From assembly GCA_013289825.1 (NCBI GenBank), contig JABCZF010000039.1, positions 1 to 36,524 on the forward strand: a stretch of DNA of 36,524 nt, given 5' to 3'. The stretch is from Acidobacteriota bacterium (GTDB lineage Bacteria > Acidobacteriota > Terriglobia > Acidiferrales > UBA7541). The notes beneath the pieces are model-generated. The model did not search any database. It had not been told where the DNA came from and worked only from the letters and a program-made list of their open reading frames with translations. The position numbers and the translations under genes were made by a program. Below, one piece after another: positions 34,481 to 36,524 of this stretch; position 1 is the stretch's first letter, and each line of letters begins with the position of its first letter.

Positions 34481-34640
34481 CATCCTCCTCGCCCCAAAAG
34501 GCCCTTAAAGGCGAGGATTGCCAGGGAGCCGGATCTTGGTCCGGTCTCTTCGGTGGGTTGCTCCCGCAACCGCCCTACCTCAGCGGAGGACAACGAAGAG
34601 GTTTTACTTTTGGGCTGCCCACCCATAGGTCCGTTTTGGG
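34477..34640 (-). mobile_element. Decayed IS200/IS605-family right end (tnpB 3' tail), copy B
   Basis: On the minus strand this ends with a hairpin (CCTCGCC 34487-34493, GGCGAGG 34510-34516, with a longer loop) followed by GAGGATGTCAA. The same frame as copy A gives TSSLSSAEVGRLREQP and closing GRGGCQ. The two copies share an identical 13-mer (GACAACGAAGAGG at 4403-4415 and 34589-34601 on the plus strand) and similar GTGGGAGGAACCCGCCGAAG-type stretches. Upstream to about 34860 there may be more decayed sequence. The end abuts the stop of the preceding gene. The stems differ in sequence between copies but both still pair. Confidence 0.6.
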
Positions 34641-34884
34641 GACGAGCCAGTTTATGCGCTTTGTAACGCCTGCGTGTCGCGTATGCCCGGCGCGTCGGAC
34701 GTTCCGAGCGCATGGTTTTATCGCGGCGACCGCCCCTCCACGATTCTCAGGCAAATTCCGAAAAACTTTAAGGTATTCACCGGATGGCTTGCTCACCTCG
34801 AACCGACTAGGTTCTGGACTGGCTTAGCGACCCGTTGTTTGCTTTTTTCACTAGGCTCACGGTTCCCCAAGCCCGAGGTGATTC
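34481..34884. other. 404-nt intergenic region
   Basis: The left part is the copy B remnant. The rest (34641-34884) shows overlapping weak frames on both strands and no ribosome sites, consistent with decayed insertion sequence and the promoter of the PilZ gene. Confidence 0.5.
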
Positions 34885-35244
34885 ATGGGAGCCGCGCTTG
34901 CAAGATTAGTCTATTCCAGACGACTCAGTTCACGCGTCGCGATACCGGACGGGGTGTGGGCGTATTGGCGCTGTGGCGGGGCCGAAGACATTTCGCGCAT
35001 TTCCGATTTAAGTGTAGGCGGGCTGTTTCTCTCCACGCCAATTCCGCAAACCGTGGGCGTGAAAGCCCAACTTGATTTTCTCGTCCAGGAAGGAAACATA
35101 AGGGTCGAGGCTGAAGTGCGGCATCTGGTTCCGAGCGGCGGACTGGGTTTGAAATTCACCGCCATCTCTGACCAAGACTGTCCAAATCTAGTAGCGCTAC
35201 TGAACAGAATCCGCAGTGTGTCACATCCCGGCCGAGCGAATTAA
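34885..35244 (+). CDS. PilZ domain protein (probable c-di-GMP receptor)
   Basis: This is a 119-residue single-domain PilZ protein. The two c-di-GMP motifs are present: Arg-x3-Arg as RLSSR near residue 12, and Asp-x-Ser-x2-Gly as DLSVGG near residue 42. The beta-barrel continues with VRVEAEVRHLVPSGGLGLKF-like strands. The ATG at 34885 follows GAGGTG. PilZ proteins read c-di-GMP and act on motility or secretion machines. No partner is encoded next to it. Confidence 0.9.
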   Translation: MGAALARLVYSRRLSSRVAIPDGVWAYWRCGGAEDISRISDLSVGGLFLSTPIPQTVGVKAQLDFLVQEGNIRVEAEVRHLVPSGGLGLKFTAISDQDCPNLVALLNRIRSVSHPGRAN

Positions 35245-35280
35245 TCTTTGCCATGCCACCCCCAACGGCCCGAGAGGCAC

Positions 35281-36375
35281 TCAAGCAGGGGGCGTAGCTT
35301 CGCGGACTTCGCGGATAATTTCACGGGCGGCAACTTCGTCGTGAGCCGTCACGAACAAGCGCAGCGTCCCGGGTTCGCGCCCGGCGCAGCGAGCGCCGAT
35401 GAGATTTTCTCTCAGGCACGCCTCTAGCAGTTCTCCCAGCGAAGCGTCTTCACCGCTCCAGATTTCCACCGTAGCAGCAGCGGGGTTCCAGGGTTCGGTG
35501 GGTCGTCCTTTGAATGCCGTTGGTTCTTCCTCGGGGACGGGCGTGAAACTGAGCCCAAACGGAAGACTCTCGCGAATGTCCGCGAGGAGTTCCGTCGTTT
35601 TGGATACGTCGGAGGCGAACACACGGACGGCGTATTTCGGCCGAGGCATGCCCAGTTCAAAAACGAGGTGATCATTGGTGGCATGAACGTGATGGCGGAT
35701 TCCGGCTTCGCGCAAACGGTTGACCACCTCGCTTACGGCCAGCGGATCGCCTCCTCGCCAGACCATCACGATGCGCTCGTTCTGTTGACGTTCGTCAAGA
35801 GGCCGTCCGCGCAGCTCTTCAGAAACGAGTTCCACTCCGCAAACAGTGCAGCGCGTGTGACTGGCGGTGTATTCCGCATCGCATAGCGGACAGTAATTCA
35901 TGCGGCTCGGTGCAGGAGTCTCCTCGACCAAGCCCTTAATGGCGTCTTTCTGCGGCTCAATGAAAAGAACGGCTTTGCACTTGGGACAGACAGTTAAGGA
36001 TGCAGAACAATCTGCACAGCAAGCATGACAGGTCTGGATGGAGCCAAAACCACGCTGGCGGCTTGCTATGGCCTTTGTGGCAGCTTCCAATGCTCGCTCT
36101 AAATCTCCTTCGAGGACATAAATCTTGGACTCGGACTTGAGTAGGGCGCCAACAATTCCGCTAAGGCCCTCCACCCCGTTTGCAGGAATTCCCGCTTCGC
36201 GGAGGGCGGCGGCGGCCAATTCAAATTCTTGCAGATCTTTGCCGATCCAAAAAAGTCGGGCACGGTTGTCCGCGACTTCGGCCGCATCGAGTGAGTCTAC
36301 TAAAGGTGCTGCACAATTCGCGCATACCTGGTGGCCTCGGCGATACTCGGCTGCACATAACGGGCAATATTTCAT
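35281..36375 (-). CDS. Multi-domain zinc-ribbon/DUF2007-like protein (paralogue 4)
   Basis: This is a 364-residue protein. In order: zinc ribbon YCPLCAAEYRRGHQVCANC; DUF2007-like module (RLFWIGKDLQEFELAAAALR); a Cys-rich segment CHACCADCSASLTVCPKC; a second full zinc ribbon NYCPLCDAEYTASHTRCTVC; then two more DUF2007-like modules (IVMVWRGGDPLAVSEVVNRL and VEIWSGEDASLGELLEACL), ending AREIIREVREATPPA. It looks like a tandem duplication of the paralogue 3 layout. The ATG lies 1 nt after the thiolase stop, so the two are translationally coupled. The function is unknown. Confidence 0.82.
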   Translation of the reverse strand: MKYCPLCAAEYRRGHQVCANCAAPLVDSLDAAEVADNRARLFWIGKDLQEFELAAAALREAGIPANGVEGLSGIVGALLKSESKIYVLEGDLERALEAATKAIASRQRGFGSIQTCHACCADCSASLTVCPKCKAVLFIEPQKDAIKGLVEETPAPSRMNYCPLCDAEYTASHTRCTVCGVELVSEELRGRPLDERQQNERIVMVWRGGDPLAVSEVVNRLREAGIRHHVHATNDHLVFELGMPRPKYAVRVFASDVSKTTELLADIRESLPFGLSFTPVPEEEPTAFKGRPTEPWNPAAATVEIWSGEDASLGELLEACLRENLIGARCAGREPGTLRLFVTAHDEVAAREIIREVREATPPA

Positions 36376-36376
36376 C

Positions 36377-36524
36377 CTAATAGCGTTCCACGGCGACGGC
36401 GACGGCGTTGCCTCCGCCGAGGCAAAGCGCAGCGATGCCGCGCTTTAGGTTGCGCCGCTGCAATTCATAAAGAAGGGTTACCAGGATGCGTGCGCCACTC
36501 GCTCCAATCGGATGGCCCAAGGCC
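36377..36524 (-). CDS. Acetyl-CoA acetyltransferase (thiolase), C-terminal end (truncated at window edge)
   Basis: The last 48 residues are visible: LGHPIGASGARILVTLLYEL followed by AALCLGGGNAVAVAVERY. These are the thiolase C-terminal active-site His (GHPIGASG) and the Cys-containing CLGGG loop. The enzyme condenses or cleaves acetyl-CoA/acetoacetyl-CoA. The stop at 36377-36379 is 1 nt from the start of the zinc-ribbon gene. Confidence 0.93.
   Translation of the reverse strand, partial: ALGHPIGASGARILVTLLYELQRRNLKRGIAALCLGGGNAVAVAVERY

Overview
The window is 36.5 kb of gene-dense, GC-rich bacterial chromosome. It reads like an Acidobacteriota genome: a fused gamma/alpha 2-oxoacid:ferredoxin oxidoreductase, a full-length pyruvate carboxylase, Tat- and Sec-exported proteins, and many small zinc-ribbon proteins. 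The phylum is inferred from gene content, because no rRNA gene is present. No tRNA, CRISPR array, phage or intact insertion sequence was seen. Both ends cut through genes: an amidohydrolase on the left and a thiolase on the right.

Layout. 1-1.4 kb: amidohydrolase C-terminus, a DUF427 protein and a small membrane protein. 1.5-3.3 kb: minus-strand aldo/keto reductase plus SDR pair. 3.5-4.6 kb: a bactofilin with a clear terminator, then a decayed IS200/IS605 (tnpB) right end. 4.6-10.1 kb: minus-strand unit of pyruvate carboxylase, a serine esterase and an ATP-grasp ligase. 10.2-12.8 kb: a membrane protein joining a degenerate receiver to a trypsin-like protease, then lexA. 13.2-16.1 kb: korAB. 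16.2-20.7 kb: an endonuclease III-like protein lacking its catalytic residues, dps, a secreted small protein, a zinc-ribbon membrane protein and an RsbU-like phosphatase. 20.7-27.7 kb: M23 peptidase, a Tat-exported sugar isomerase-like protein, a penicillin-binding protein, a frameshifted methyltransferase, a lipoprotein serine hydrolase and a DUF7309/DUF6930-like protein. 27.8-29.4 kb: recA with a small upstream ORF. 29.9-36.5 kb: 3-hydroxyacyl-CoA dehydrogenase, a thiolase and four paralogous zinc-ribbon/DUF2007-like proteins. Interspersed with these are an ECF sigma/anti-sigma operon, a second tnpB relic and a PilZ protein.

How parts fit together. Pyruvate carboxylase and KorAB serve anaplerosis and TCA or reverse-TCA carbon flow. 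The dehydrogenase and thiolase serve acyl-CoA/butanoate metabolism. lexA and the small-ORF/recA unit share a GCGAA-N6-GCGAA direct repeat at their promoters, which suggests a local SOS operator. The least explained parts are the zinc-ribbon/DUF2007 paralogue cluster, the pseudo-receiver protease, the catalytically stripped HhH protein and the two solitary tnpB tails with intact hairpins.
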